From positions 62,001 to 126,000 of the forward strand of contig NZ_JAQTMS010000002.1 in NCBI RefSeq assembly GCF_028714215.1: a DNA stretch of 64,000 bases, written 5' to 3'. How positions within the stretch are numbered: position 1 is the first letter of the stretch; each line of letters starts with the position of its first letter. A model generated the notes under the pieces. The model searched no databases. It was not told where the DNA came from and saw only the letters and a list, made by a program, of their open reading frames with translations. This document shows, one piece after another, positions 25,124 to 34,047 of this stretch. The stretch is from Rhodoferax sp. (GTDB taxonomy: Bacteria > Pseudomonadota > Gammaproteobacteria > Burkholderiales > Burkholderiaceae_C). The translations under genes were made by a program, and so were the position numbers.

Positions 25124-26989
25124 CTACTCCACCGTCACGCTCTTGGCCAAATTGCGCGGCTTGTCGACATCCGTGCCCCTGGCGCAGGCGGTGTGATAGG
25201 CCAGCAGCTGCAGGGGAACCACATGCAGCAGGGGCGAAAGTTCGCCGTAGTGCTCGGGCATGCGGATCACGTGCAGGCCTTCGCCATTCTCGATTCTGGT
25301 GTCGGCATCGGCCAGCACGTACAGCACGCCGCCGCGCGCCCGCACCTCGTGCATGTTGCTCTTGAGTTTTTCCAGCAGCGCATCGTTGGGCGCCACCGTC
25401 ACCACCGGCATGGCACTGGTGACCAGCGCCAGCGGGCCGTGCTTGAGTTCGCCGGCCGGATAGGCCTCGGCGTGGATGTAACTGATTTCCTTGAGTTTGA
25501 GCGCGCCTTCCAGTGCGATCGGGTAGTGCAGGCCACGGCCCAGGAACAGCGCATTTTCCATTTTGGCGAAGTCCTCGGCCCAGGCAATCACCTGCGGCTC
25601 CAGCGCCAGCACCGCCTGCAAGGCGGTGGGCAGATGACGCATGGCTTTCAGGTGACGCGCTTCTTCGGCTTCGCTGAGTCTGCCCTTGGCCTGGGCCAGC
25701 GCCAGCGTCAGCAGGAACAGGCCCGCCAGTTGCGCCGTGAAGGCCTTGGTCGAGGCGACACCGATTTCGATCCCGGCGCGCGTGATGTAGGCCAGCTCGC
25801 ACTCCCGCACCATGGCACTGGTGGCCACATTGCAGATGGTCAAGCTGTGCGTCATGCCCAGGCTTTGCGCGTGCCGCAGGGCCGCCAGCGTGTCGGCGGT
25901 CTCGCCCGATTGGGTAATGGTGACCACCAGCGTCCTGGCATTGGGCACCGAATCGCGGTAGCGGTATTCGCTGGCCACTTCGACCTGGGTCGGTATCTTG
26001 GCGATGCTCTCGAGCCAGTATTTGGCGGTGCAACCGGCGTAATAGCTGGTGCCGCAAGCCAGAATCAAAATCGAATCGATCTCCTTGAAGACCCGCGCCG
26101 CACTGACGCTGCCATCAAACAGTTCGGGCACGATGCCGTCCACGCCTTGCAAGGTGTCGGCAATGGCGCGGGGTTGCTCGAAAATCTCTTTTTGCATGTA
26201 GTGGCGGTACGGTCCCAACTCGGCGGCTCCGCTGTGTGCCAGCACCGTCTTCACAGGACGCTGCGCGCCGGCCACCGGCTTGCCGGCTTTGTCGAACAGC
26301 CAGTATTTGCCCAGTTGCAAGTCCACCACGTCACCTTCGTCCAGGTAGACGATCTGATCGGTGACACCGGCCAGGGCCATGGCATCACTGGCCAGAAAAT
26401 GTTCCTGACCGTCTTTGCCGACACCCAGCACCAGCGGTGAGCCGGCGCGTGCGCCAATCAGGCGATGCGGCTCATCCTTGCAGAATACGGCAATGGCATA
26501 GGCACCGTGCAACTGGGGCAACGCCGCCTTGACCGCCTCATACAAGTCGCCGTCGTACAGACTGTCGATCAGGTGAGCGATCACTTCGGTATCGGTCTGA
26601 CTCTGGAACACATAGCCCTTGCGCTCCAGCGCGAGCCGCAATTCGTCGTGGTTTTCGATGATGCCGTTGTGCACCAGCGCGACCCGGCCGGGCCGACCGG
26701 CGGCGTCGGGCCCGGCGCCGTGACTGAAATGCGGGTGCGCGTTGTGCACCAGCGGCGCCCCGTGCGTGGCCCAGCGGGTGTGGGCAATGCCCGTGGTGCC
26801 TTCAAGTTTGCTGGCGCTCACTTGTTCGGCCAGCTCAGCAACCCTTGAGGTGCTGCGGGCACGTTGCAAACCGTTGGCGACCACCGCGACGCCACAGGAA
26901 TCGTAGCCGCGGTACTCCAGCCTTGCCAGACCCTGCACCAGGATGGGAACGATGTTGCGGGTCGAGACCGCAGCGACAATGCCACACAT
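25124..26989 (-). CDS. glmS: Glucosamine-fructose-6-phosphate aminotransferase (isomerizing)
   Basis: 621 residues. The start at 26989 is fixed by the obligatory MCGIVAAVS: Cys1 becomes the N-terminal glutaminase nucleophile after Met removal, and GGAG sits seven bases upstream. Glutaminase domain 1-235 includes [10 protein letters not shown] and [12 protein letters not shown]. Two SIS domains follow ([20 protein letters not shown] and [20 protein letters not shown]). The C-terminus is [11 protein letters not shown], the conserved 'LAKSVTVE' tail. It makes glucosamine-6-phosphate for peptidoglycan and LPS. glmU lies 5.6 kb away, so the pair is not an operon here. Confidence 0.97.
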   Translation of the reverse strand: MCGIVAAVSTRNIVPILVQGLARLEYRGYDSCGVAVVANGLQRARSTSRVAELAEQVSASKLEGTTGIAHTRWATHGAPLVHNAHPHFSHGAGPDAAGRPGRVALVHNGIIENHDELRLALERKGYVFQSQTDTEVIAHLIDSLYDGDLYEAVKAALPQLHGAYAIAVFCKDEPHRLIGARAGSPLVLGVGKDGQEHFLASDAMALAGVTDQIVYLDEGDVVDLQLGKYWLFDKAGKPVAGAQRPVKTVLAHSGAAELGPYRHYMQKEIFEQPRAIADTLQGVDGIVPELFDGSVSAARVFKEIDSILILACGTSYYAGCTAKYWLESIAKIPTQVEVASEYRYRDSVPNARTLVVTITQSGETADTLAALRHAQSLGMTHSLTICNVATSAMVRECELAYITRAGIEIGVASTKAFTAQLAGLFLLTLALAQAKGRLSEAEEARHLKAMRHLPTALQAVLALEPQVIAWAEDFAKMENALFLGRGLHYPIALEGALKLKEISYIHAEAYPAGELKHGPLALVTSAMPVVTVAPNDALLEKLKSNMHEVRARGGVLYVLADADTRIENGEGLHVIRMPEHYGELSPLLHVVPLQLLAYHTACARGTDVDKPRNLAKSVTVE

Positions 26990-27030
26990 AAATTGCTCCA
27001 ATCAATGAATGGGGCAATGGTAAAAGCACC

Positions 27031-27150
27031 AGAAAGAAATATGTAGTCTAAATTTATTGAAATTTGGTTTTATATTTCTTCATACAAGAGTATTGATAAT
27101 ATATTTCAATCTAACAATAATTATGAAATATAGTTAGCCAATAAATGCAT
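27031..27150. promoter_or_regulatory. AT-rich divergent control region between glmS and the liv operon
   Basis: About 120 bases are strikingly AT-rich against GC-rich neighbours. The 8-mer TATATTTC occurs at 27071-27078 and 27100-27107, and in inverse orientation (GAAATATA) at 27125-27132; the last two form a perfect inverted repeat with a 17-base spacer. This must serve the divergent glmS and/or liv promoters, and the repeated motif is a plausible regulator site. The whole gene-free stretch runs 27002-27329; beyond 27150 I see nothing specific. Confidence 0.45.
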
Positions 27151-27329
27151 GCGGCTGACACAAAGCTGCGATGGCAGCGCCAACAAGTCACTTTTGTCGC
27201 GTCGGGCGACAAGTAAAACTACCTAAGTTCAAACCCGCTATCGTCCCGCCGCGCAACTCGTTAGCATGCCTGATCTTCTGTTGCGGGCCGGCGTGCCCGC
27301 CAATTCAATCGCCGCCACCGGAGCACAAT

Positions 27330-28103
27330 TTGTCATCGGAGTTCATTCTTGAAACGCATGGACTGACCAAGGAATTCAAGGGATTCGTGGCAGTCAACCA
27401 GGTCGACCTGAAGGTCAGGCGCGGCCACATCCATGCGTTGATTGGCCCCAATGGCGCTGGCAAGACCACTTTTTTCAATCTGCTGACCAAGTTTTTGCAC
27501 CCCAGCAAGGGCAGCATCAAGTTCAACGACGTCGACATCACCCTCGAAAAACCGGCGCAAACGGCGCGCCGCGGCATAGTCCGTTCGTTCCAGATTTCGG
27601 CGGTTTTCCCGCACATGACGGTGCTGGAGAACGTGCGTGCCGCGTTGCAGCGCAACCTGGGCACTTCGTTTCACTTCTGGAAAGCCGAAAACACGCTGTT
27701 CCATTTGCATGAGCGCGCCCGCCAGTTGTTGGCGGCGGTCGACCTGCAGGACTTTGCCGACGAACTGACGGTCAACCTGCCCTATGGCCGCAAGCGCGCG
27801 CTGGAACTGGCCACCACGCTGGCGCTGGAGCCTGAATTGATGCTGCTCGATGAGCCGACCCAGGGCATGGGCCATGAGGACGTGGACCGCGTCACGCAAC
27901 TGATCAAAAAAGTCTCTGCCGGGCGCACCATCCTGATGGTGGAACACAATATGAATGTGGTGGCCAAAATCGCCGACCGCATCACGGTGCTGCAACGCGG
28001 CGCCATCATTGCCGATGGCAGCTATGCCGAGGTTTCCAAAAATCCGCAGGTGATCGAAGCCTACATGGGAACTGTCGATACCGAATTACAAGGTGCTCAT
28101 TAA
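27330..28103 (+). CDS. livG: Branched-chain amino acid-type ABC transporter ATP-binding protein LivG
   Basis: 257 residues from the TTG at 27330, which has GGAG six bases upstream; the longer frame from 27171 adds an unlike-family leader. It begins LSSEFILETHGLTKEFKGFV. Walker A is LIGPNGAGKTTFFNLLTKFL. In place of the usual signature it has LTVNLPYGRKRALELATTLA, the LivG variant 'LpYG.qR.lEiAraLa'. Walker B is PELMLLDEPTQGMGHED. It energises uptake with LivF, LivH, LivM and the binding protein encoded next. Confidence 0.93.
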   Translation: MSSEFILETHGLTKEFKGFVAVNQVDLKVRRGHIHALIGPNGAGKTTFFNLLTKFLHPSKGSIKFNDVDITLEKPAQTARRGIVRSFQISAVFPHMTVLENVRAALQRNLGTSFHFWKAENTLFHLHERARQLLAAVDLQDFADELTVNLPYGRKRALELATTLALEPELMLLDEPTQGMGHEDVDRVTQLIKKVSAGRTILMVEHNMNVVAKIADRITVLQRGAIIADGSYAEVSKNPQVIEAYMGTVDTELQGAH

Positions 28104-28808
28104 ATGGTCAAGGAGCTGCTGCGGATTGAAGACCTGCACGCCTGGTATGGCGAATCCCACATCCTGCATGGCGTGAACCTGACGGTGCGCCAGGGCGAAG
28201 TGGTGACGCTGCTGGGACGCAATGGCGCCGGGCGTACCACCACCCTGCGCGCCATCGTGGGCCTGACCGGCGCGCGCAAAGGCAGCATCAAGATCCATGG
28301 CAAAGAGACCGTCACGTTGGCACCGCACAAGGTGGCCCACCTGGGCGTCGGCTACTGCCCGGAAGAGCGCGGCATTTTTGCCAGCCTGACGGCCGAGGAA
28401 AACCTGATGCTGCCGCCCACGCTGGCACCCGGTGGCATGAGCGTCGATGAAATCTACGACATGTTCCCGAACCTCAAGGAACGCGCCAACAGTCCCGGCA
28501 CCCGCCTCTCGGGCGGTGAACAGCAGATGCTGGCAGTGGCGCGCATCTTGCGCACCGGCGCGCGCTTGCTGCTGCTCGACGAAATCTCGGAAGGTCTGGC
28601 ACCGGTGATCGTGCAAAAACTGGCCGAGATGATTCTCACGCTCAAGGCCAAGGGCTACACCATTGTGCTGGTGGAGCAGAACTTCCGCTTTGCGGCTCCG
28701 CTGGCGGAGCGTTTTTACGTGATGGAACACGGCCTCATCGTGAAGCAATTTGCCCAGAATGAATTGACCCAAAACATGGCCATGCTGCAAGAATACCTGG
28801 GCGTTTAG
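28104..28808 (+). CDS. livF: Branched-chain amino acid-type ABC transporter ATP-binding protein LivF
   Basis: 234 residues; the ATG abuts the livG stop. The Walker A loop is LLGRNGAGRTTTLRAIVGLT: the P-loop lysine is replaced by Arg (codon CGT). Otherwise it is a standard LivF, with YCPEERGIFASLTAEENLML, signature TRLSGGEQQMLAVARILRTG and Walker B ARLLLLDEISEGLAPVI. ISEGLAP is typical of LivF. I cannot tell whether the Arg variant still hydrolyses ATP; LivG carries a normal Lys, so one competent site may be enough. Confidence 0.92.
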   Translation: MVKELLRIEDLHAWYGESHILHGVNLTVRQGEVVTLLGRNGAGRTTTLRAIVGLTGARKGSIKIHGKETVTLAPHKVAHLGVGYCPEERGIFASLTAEENLMLPPTLAPGGMSVDEIYDMFPNLKERANSPGTRLSGGEQQMLAVARILRTGARLLLLDEISEGLAPVIVQKLAEMILTLKAKGYTIVLVEQNFRFAAPLAERFYVMEHGLIVKQFAQNELTQNMAMLQEYLGV

Positions 28809-28879
28809 CCTGCTTCCAGCCCTGGCCACTTGTCCATTTCCCCGCGTTTTTCAACCACCACCTTATCAGGAGAGACATC

Positions 28880-30094
28880 ATGAAACTGAAGAAACTGACA
28901 GCGGCCTGCGCGCTGGCCGTGACGGCGATGTTTACCGCCGCAACGCCAGCACAAGCCCAGATCTCTGGCGACGTCATCAAAATCGGCATCATCACCGACA
29001 TGGCTGGCGTGTACGGCGATATCGACGGCATGGGTGGGGTCGAGGCCATCCGCATGGCGATCGCCGACATGGGCGGTACGATCAATGGCAAGAAGATCGA
29101 GGTGCTGTACGCCGAGCACCAGAACAAGGCCGACGTGGCAGCGACCAAGGCGCGCGAGTGGTTCGATACGCAAGGCCTGGACATGCTGATCGGCGGCACC
29201 AACTCGGCCGTGTCCCTGGCCATGTCCAAGGTGGCTGCTGAAAAGAAGAAACCTTTCCTGGTCGTGGGCGCCGCCAGTTCGGCCCTGACCAACGAGCAAT
29301 GCACGCCTTACACGATTCACTGGGCTTACGACACGGTGGCGCTGGCCAAGGGTACGGGCGGCGCGGTGGTGAAATCCGGCGGCAAGAGCTGGTTCTTCCT
29401 GACCGCCGACTATGCCTTCGGCACGGCGCTGCAAAATGACACGGCGGCGGTGGTCAAGGCGGCCGGCGGCACCGTGGTGGGTTCGGTCAGGCACCCGCTG
29501 GCGGCCAGCGACTTTTCGTCCTTCCTGCTCCAGGCGCAGGCCAGCAAGGCGCAGATTCTGGGCATGGCCAATGCCGGCGGCGACACCGTCAATACGATCA
29601 AGGCGGCCAACGAATTCGGCGTCACCAAGACCATGAAGCTGGCCGGCATGCTGGTCTTCATCAACGACATCCACGCGCTGGGGCTCAAGACCACGCAAGG
29701 CATGTACCTGACCGACAGCTGGTACTGGAACCAGAACGCCGAAACGCGTGCCTGGGCGCGCCGTTTCTTCGACAAGATGAAGCGCATGCCCTCCTCGGTG
29801 CAGGCGGGCGACTATTCCGCCGCGCTGCAGTACCTGAACGCGGTCAAGGCCACCGGCAGTGACGACACCGACAAGGTGCTGGCACAGATGCGCAAGACCA
29901 AGATCAACGATGTCTTCGCCAAGGGCGGCTTTATCCGCGGCGACGGCCGCATGGTGCATGACATGTACCTGATGCAGGTCAAGACGCCGGAGCAGTCCAC
30001 TGAGCCCTGGGACTATTACAACGTGGCCCAGGTCATCAAAGGCGAAGCCGCCTGGACCAGCAAGGCCGACAGCAAGTGTGCCCTCTGGAAGTAA
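28880..30094 (+). CDS. Periplasmic binding protein of the HAAT ABC transporter
   Basis: 404 residues. The signal peptide is MKLKKLTAACALAVTAMFTA...AQAQ, with cleavage around residue 26-30. The mature protein starts with VIKIGIITDMAGVYGDIDGM, the type I periplasmic-binding fold of LivJ/amide-binding proteins. AGDYSAALQYLNAVKATGSD is a conserved late helix. An AGGAGAG ribosome site precedes it. The subgroup resembles HAAT receptors for branched-chain amino acids, amides or aromatic acids; which ligand is bound cannot be read. A strong hairpin after the stop should favour accumulation of its mRNA. Confidence 0.9.
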   Translation: MKLKKLTAACALAVTAMFTAATPAQAQISGDVIKIGIITDMAGVYGDIDGMGGVEAIRMAIADMGGTINGKKIEVLYAEHQNKADVAATKAREWFDTQGLDMLIGGTNSAVSLAMSKVAAEKKKPFLVVGAASSALTNEQCTPYTIHWAYDTVALAKGTGGAVVKSGGKSWFFLTADYAFGTALQNDTAAVVKAAGGTVVGSVRHPLAASDFSSFLLQAQASKAQILGMANAGGDTVNTIKAANEFGVTKTMKLAGMLVFINDIHALGLKTTQGMYLTDSWYWNQNAETRAWARRFFDKMKRMPSSVQAGDYSAALQYLNAVKATGSDDTDKVLAQMRKTKINDVFAKGGFIRGDGRMVHDMYLMQVKTPEQSTEPWDYYNVAQVIKGEAAWTSKADSKCALWK

Positions 30095-30101
30095 CGGTGA
30101 T

Positions 30102-30129
30102 GAACTGACCGACCGTGGTCGGTCAGTTC
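30102..30129 (+). terminator. Hairpin between binding-protein gene and livH
   Basis: A perfect 12-base stem (GAACTGACCGAC / GTCGGTCAGTTC) with loop CGTG, followed by TTTGTGT. It lies seven bases after the stop codon and 26 bases before livH. It probably acts as a partial terminator or 3' stabiliser, giving more binding protein than permease, as is common in ABC operons. Confidence 0.75.
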
Positions 30130-30155
30130 TTTGTGTCGCGCCAACCTGATAAGTC

Positions 30156-31043
30156 ATGAACGAAATATTCGGCATTCCCGTCCAGGCCTTTTTGGGCCAA
30201 TTGATGCTGGGGCTCGTCAACGGCGCGTTCTATGCCATGCTCAGCCTCGGACTGGCAGTCATCTTCGGCTTGCTCGACATTGTGAATTTTGCCCACGGCG
30301 CGCTCTACATGCTGGGCGCATTCGCGGCCTGGATCATGCTCGACAAATGGGGCGTTAACTACTGGTTCGCGCTGATCCTGGCACCGCTGGTGGTCGGCAT
30401 TGTTGGCGTTGCCATTGAGCGCCTGTTCCTCAAACACTTGTACGGACTGGACCCCTTGTACAGCTTGCTGCTGACTTTCGGGCTGGCACTGATATTCGAA
30501 GGCCTGTTGCGCGATCAATATGGCGTGTCTGGCCAGTCCTACCCGGTGCCCGAGCTGCTCTCGGGAGCCACCAATCTGGGCTTCATGGTGTTGCCCAACT
30601 ACCGTGCCTGGGTGGTGCTGGCCTCGTTGGCTGTGTGTCTGGGTACCTGGTACCTGATCGAGCGCACCCGGCTCGGCGCTTACTTGCGCGCCGGCACTGA
30701 AAATGCCAAGCTGGTGCAAGCCTTTGGCATCAACGTGCCTCTCATGGTGATGTTGACTTACGGCGCCGGTGCCGCGCTGGCGGCGCTGGCGGGGGTGCTG
30801 GCCGCGCCCATCATCCAGGTCAATCCGCTGATGGGCTCCAACCTGATCATCGTCGTGTTTGCAGTGGTGGTGATCGGCGGCATGGGTTCCATCATGGGTT
30901 CCATTCTGACGGGCCTGGGCCTGGGCGTGGTGGAAGGATTGACACGTGTGTTTTACCCGGAGGCGTCCAACATCGTGGTGTTCGTCATCATGGTCATTGT
31001 GCTGATGATCCGGCCAACCGGCCTGTTTGGCAAAGAGGCTTAA
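30156..31043 (+). CDS. livH: Branched-chain amino acid-type ABC permease LivH
   Basis: 295 residues with about eight hydrophobic segments. It opens LMLGLVNGAFYAMLSLGLAV and continues FGLLDIVNFAHGALYMLGAF, the LivH signature. The cytoplasmic coupling loop is TRLGAYLRAGTENAKLVQAF with GINVPLM. The C-terminal half includes VVIGGMGSIMGSILTGLGLG. It forms the inner-membrane channel together with LivM. Confidence 0.93.
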   Translation: MNEIFGIPVQAFLGQLMLGLVNGAFYAMLSLGLAVIFGLLDIVNFAHGALYMLGAFAAWIMLDKWGVNYWFALILAPLVVGIVGVAIERLFLKHLYGLDPLYSLLLTFGLALIFEGLLRDQYGVSGQSYPVPELLSGATNLGFMVLPNYRAWVVLASLAVCLGTWYLIERTRLGAYLRAGTENAKLVQAFGINVPLMVMLTYGAGAALAALAGVLAAPIIQVNPLMGSNLIIVVFAVVVIGGMGSIMGSILTGLGLGVVEGLTRVFYPEASNIVVFVIMVIVLMIRPTGLFGKEA

Positions 31044-31046
31044 GCC

Positions 31047-32006
31047 ATGAACCAAGCCGCCAAACTGATTCGCCTCACCTACGTCGCGCTGCTGCTGCTG
31101 GCACTGCTGGCGCCGATGCTGGGCTTGTATCCGGTATTTGTGATGAAGCTGCTGTGCTTTGCCATTTTTGCCTGTGCTTTCAACTTGCTGTTGGGCTTTA
31201 CCGGATTACTGTCTTTTGGTCACGCCGCGTTTTTTGGCTCGGCTGCCTATATCACCGGCTGGTTCATCAAGTCGCAAAATTTCACCCCTGAACTTGGCAT
31301 TCTCGCTGGCATGCTGGGCTCCGGCCTGATCGGTTTGCTGGTGGGCCTGGTGGCGATCCGGCGCCAGGGCATTTACTTTGCCATGATCACGCTGGCGATT
31401 GCCCAGATGGTCTATTTTGTTTGTCTGCAAGTGCCTTTCACCGGCGGTGAAGATGGCTTGCAGGGCGTGCCGCGCGGGGCTTTGTTGGGCCTGCTCTCGC
31501 TCAAGTCCGACACCGCCATGTATTACCTGGTGGTGGCCGTGTTTGTAGCCACTTTTCTGGCCATCTCGCGCATCGTCACATCGCCTTTCGGCCAGGTGCT
31601 GAAGATGATCCGGGAAAACGAGCCACGTGCCATTTCACTGGGCTACCAGGTCGATCGCTACAAGTTGCTGGCCTTTGTGTTGTCGGCCGCCCTGGCCGGA
31701 CTGGCGGGCTCGCTGAAAACCCTGATCATGGGTTTTGCCACGCTCTCGGACGTGCACTGGTCGATGTCGGGCGAGGTGATTCTGATGACCTTGCTGGGCG
31801 GTGTCGGCACCTTCTTCGGCCCGGTGATGGGCGCCGGTATTGTGATCTCGCTGCAGGACACGCTGGCCGACAAGGTGGGGGCCTGGGTCACGGTGATCAT
31901 TGGTGTGATATTTGTGCTGTGCGTGCTGGCCTTCCGCAAGGGCGTGGTCGGCGAACTGCAGGCCTTTCTGGAACGCCGCCGCCGTGCTGCCGCCAGCAAA
32001 CCCTGA
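31047..32006 (+). CDS. livM: Branched-chain amino acid-type ABC permease LivM
   Basis: 319 residues with about nine membrane segments. LivM features are FNLLLGFTGLLSFGHAAFFG near residue 50, the coupling loop GQVLKMIRENEPRAISLGYQ near 180-200, and LGGVGTFFGPVMGAGIVISL near 250. It starts three bases after livH. The soluble C-terminus is short and basic (LEAFLERRRRAAASKP-like). Confidence 0.93.
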   Translation: MNQAAKLIRLTYVALLLLALLAPMLGLYPVFVMKLLCFAIFACAFNLLLGFTGLLSFGHAAFFGSAAYITGWFIKSQNFTPELGILAGMLGSGLIGLLVGLVAIRRQGIYFAMITLAIAQMVYFVCLQVPFTGGEDGLQGVPRGALLGLLSLKSDTAMYYLVVAVFVATFLAISRIVTSPFGQVLKMIRENEPRAISLGYQVDRYKLLAFVLSAALAGLAGSLKTLIMGFATLSDVHWSMSGEVILMTLLGGVGTFFGPVMGAGIVISLQDTLADKVGAWVTVIIGVIFVLCVLAFRKGVVGELQAFLERRRRAAASKP

Positions 32007-32043
32007 ACCCGGCGCGTCTGCCTAGGCGAATCGTCATGAAGCC

Positions 32044-32544
32044 ATGGAACCCGCAAGCCTTGATTCGGTAGACCTGCAACTGCTGGAACAGTTGCAGACC
32101 GACGCCTCGCTGAGCAACCAGGCGTTGGCGGCGCGCGTTCATATTTCACCCCCCACCTGCTTGCGGCGCGTCAAACGATTGCACGACGCCGGGCTGATCG
32201 AGCGCGAGATTGCCGTGCTCAGCGTCGACAAGCTGGCGATGCTGGCCGGCCACGGTTTGTGCGCCATCGTTGAAATCACCCTGGACCGCCAGGACAGCGA
32301 CGCCCTGGAAGCGTTCGAGAAGCGCGTCGCCCTCGACGACGCGGTGCAGCAGTGTTACCGGGTTTCACCCGGACCGGACTTTTGCCTGGTGGTGCACGCG
32401 GCCCACATGCCCGATTACCTGGCCCTGGTGCAACGGCTTTTTACCGCGGATGCCAATGTGCGCAATGTGAAGACCTTCTTCAGCGTCAAGCGCAGCAAAT
32501 TCGGCGCCCGCCTGACGCTGCCATCGAAACCGGGTTCAGCCTGA
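32044..32544 (+). CDS. Lrp/AsnC-family transcriptional regulator
   Basis: 166 residues. The N-terminal HTH is LDSVDLQLLEQLQTDASLSN followed by AARVHISPPTCLRRVKRLHD, the classic Lrp recognition helix. The C-terminal RAM domain runs from about residue 70 (GLCAIVEITLDRQD) to VRNVKTFFSVKRSKFGARLT. Lrp-type proteins sense amino acids, so its position 37 bases downstream of the liv transporter operon suggests that it senses the imported amino acid or a related one. It may be part of the same transcript. Confidence 0.9.
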   Translation: MEPASLDSVDLQLLEQLQTDASLSNQALAARVHISPPTCLRRVKRLHDAGLIEREIAVLSVDKLAMLAGHGLCAIVEITLDRQDSDALEAFEKRVALDDAVQQCYRVSPGPDFCLVVHAAHMPDYLALVQRLFTADANVRNVKTFFSVKRSKFGARLTLPSKPGSA

Positions 32545-32613
32545 TTTTTTCGCCGGGCCGCCCCAAGGAAACAAAGTTCGGCGTAAGCCAAAATTAGTCC
32601 CTGCGGGGGGCTA

Positions 32614-34047
32614 CTACTTTGCCGGCCGCTTCCAGTCGGCAATGCTCACTTGCTTGCCGCGCGCCACGCTCAAGGCGCCCGGCGGCGTGTCTTTGGTGAT
32701 GGTGGAGCCGCCGCCCACGGTGCCGCCAGCGCCAATGGTGACCGGAGCCACCAGCACGCAGTTGCTGCCGATGTGAACGTCGGCCTCGATCACGGTACGG
32801 TGCTTGAAGGCGCCATCGTAATTGGCGGTGATGCTGCCGGCCCCATAGTTCACGCGCTCACCCACCGTCGCGTCGCCCAGATAGGCCAGGTGATTGGCTT
32901 TGGCGCCCTTGGCCAGGGTGGAGTTCTTGACCTCGACGAAATTGCCGATGTGGACCTGCTCGCCCAACTTGGCCCCCGGGCGCAAGCGGGCGAACGGACC
33001 GATCAGCGCGCCGGCGCCAACCTCGACGGAGTCCTTGCTCCCCGCCTTGCCGCCCTCGATATGGGTAAACGGGTGGATCACTGCGGCAGTGCCAATGGTG
33101 GCATTGGAGATCACGCAGTTGGCGCCGATCGTCACGCCATCGCCCAGGCGCACCTGACCTTCAAAGACGCAGTTGACATCGATCGAGACGTCTTGCCCAC
33201 ACTGCAAATCACCCCGCACATCCAGCCGCGCCGGGTCGGCCAGGCGCACGCCCTGCTCCATCAACTGCACCGCTGTTCGCATTTGATAGGCCCGCTCCAG
33301 TTCAGCCAATTGCAGCGGACTGTTGACGCCCGCCACCTGCAAGGCGTCGCTGATTCTGTGCGCCACCACCGCCATGCCCTCGGCAACGGCAAATTTCACA
33401 ACGTCGGTGAGGTAATACTCGCCTTGCGCGTTCCGGTTGTCCAGGCGTGCCAGCCAGGCCTTGAGTTGCCTGGCCGGCGCCGCCATGATGCCGCTGTAGA
33501 CCTCGGTAATGGCACGTTGCTGGGGCGTGGCATCTTTTTGCTCCACGATGGCGCGTACCGCCTCGCCGTCACGAACAATACGGCCATAGCCGGCGGGGTC
33601 GGCAAATTCGATCGTCAGCAGCGCCAGGGCGTTGCCGCCGCAGGCCGCAATCAACTGGCGCAAGGTGTCGCTGCGGATCAAGGGCACATCACCCGACAGC
33701 ACCACCACGATGCCGTCATCGCGCAGCACCGGCACTGCCTGCTGCACCGCATGGCCGGTGCCTAACTGCGGCTCCTGGCGCACAAAATCAATCGCCAATC
33801 CAGCCGCCGTGCTGCTGCCCGCTTTAAGCGCCAGTTCCACTTCGGCAGCACCATGGCCGCTGATCACCACCACCTGACGCGCCGCCAATTCAGCCGCGGT
33901 GTCGACCACGTGCTGCAACAGGGCCCGCCCGGCCAAGCGGTGCAGCACTTTGGGCAGCTTGCTTTTCATGCGCGTGCCCTTGCCCGCCGCCATGATCACC
34001 ACGTCCAGCGCGCCCGGCGTTGTGGCGTTTGTTGAATAATCCGTCAT
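32614..34047 (-). CDS. glmU: Bifunctional UDP-GlcNAc pyrophosphorylase / GlcN-1-P acetyltransferase
   Basis: 477 residues from the ATG at 34047, six bases after GGAG. The uridylyltransferase domain starts LDVVIMAAGKGTRMKSKLPK (LAAGxGTRM signature) and includes VVVLSGDVPLIRSDTL. The left-handed beta-helix acetyltransferase domain runs from about residue 260, with hexapeptide repeats such as IGANCVISNATIGTAAVIHP and NYDGAFKHRTVIEADVHIGS. It converts GlcN-1-P to UDP-GlcNAc. Divergent from, and overlapping by two bases, the DUF6279 gene. Confidence 0.96.
   Translation of the reverse strand: MTDYSTNATTPGALDVVIMAAGKGTRMKSKLPKVLHRLAGRALLQHVVDTAAELAARQVVVISGHGAAEVELALKAGSSTAAGLAIDFVRQEPQLGTGHAVQQAVPVLRDDGIVVVLSGDVPLIRSDTLRQLIAACGGNALALLTIEFADPAGYGRIVRDGEAVRAIVEQKDATPQQRAITEVYSGIMAAPARQLKAWLARLDNRNAQGEYYLTDVVKFAVAEGMAVVAHRISDALQVAGVNSPLQLAELERAYQMRTAVQLMEQGVRLADPARLDVRGDLQCGQDVSIDVNCVFEGQVRLGDGVTIGANCVISNATIGTAAVIHPFTHIEGGKAGSKDSVEVGAGALIGPFARLRPGAKLGEQVHIGNFVEVKNSTLAKGAKANHLAYLGDATVGERVNYGAGSITANYDGAFKHRTVIEADVHIGSNCVLVAPVTIGAGGTVGGGSTITKDTPPGALSVARGKQVSIADWKRPAK

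Noticed and set aside
24924-26057. A 377-codon minus-strand frame inside glmS
   Set aside because: It overlaps glmS in another frame of the same strand and has shadow composition (Arg, Gly, His, Gln).
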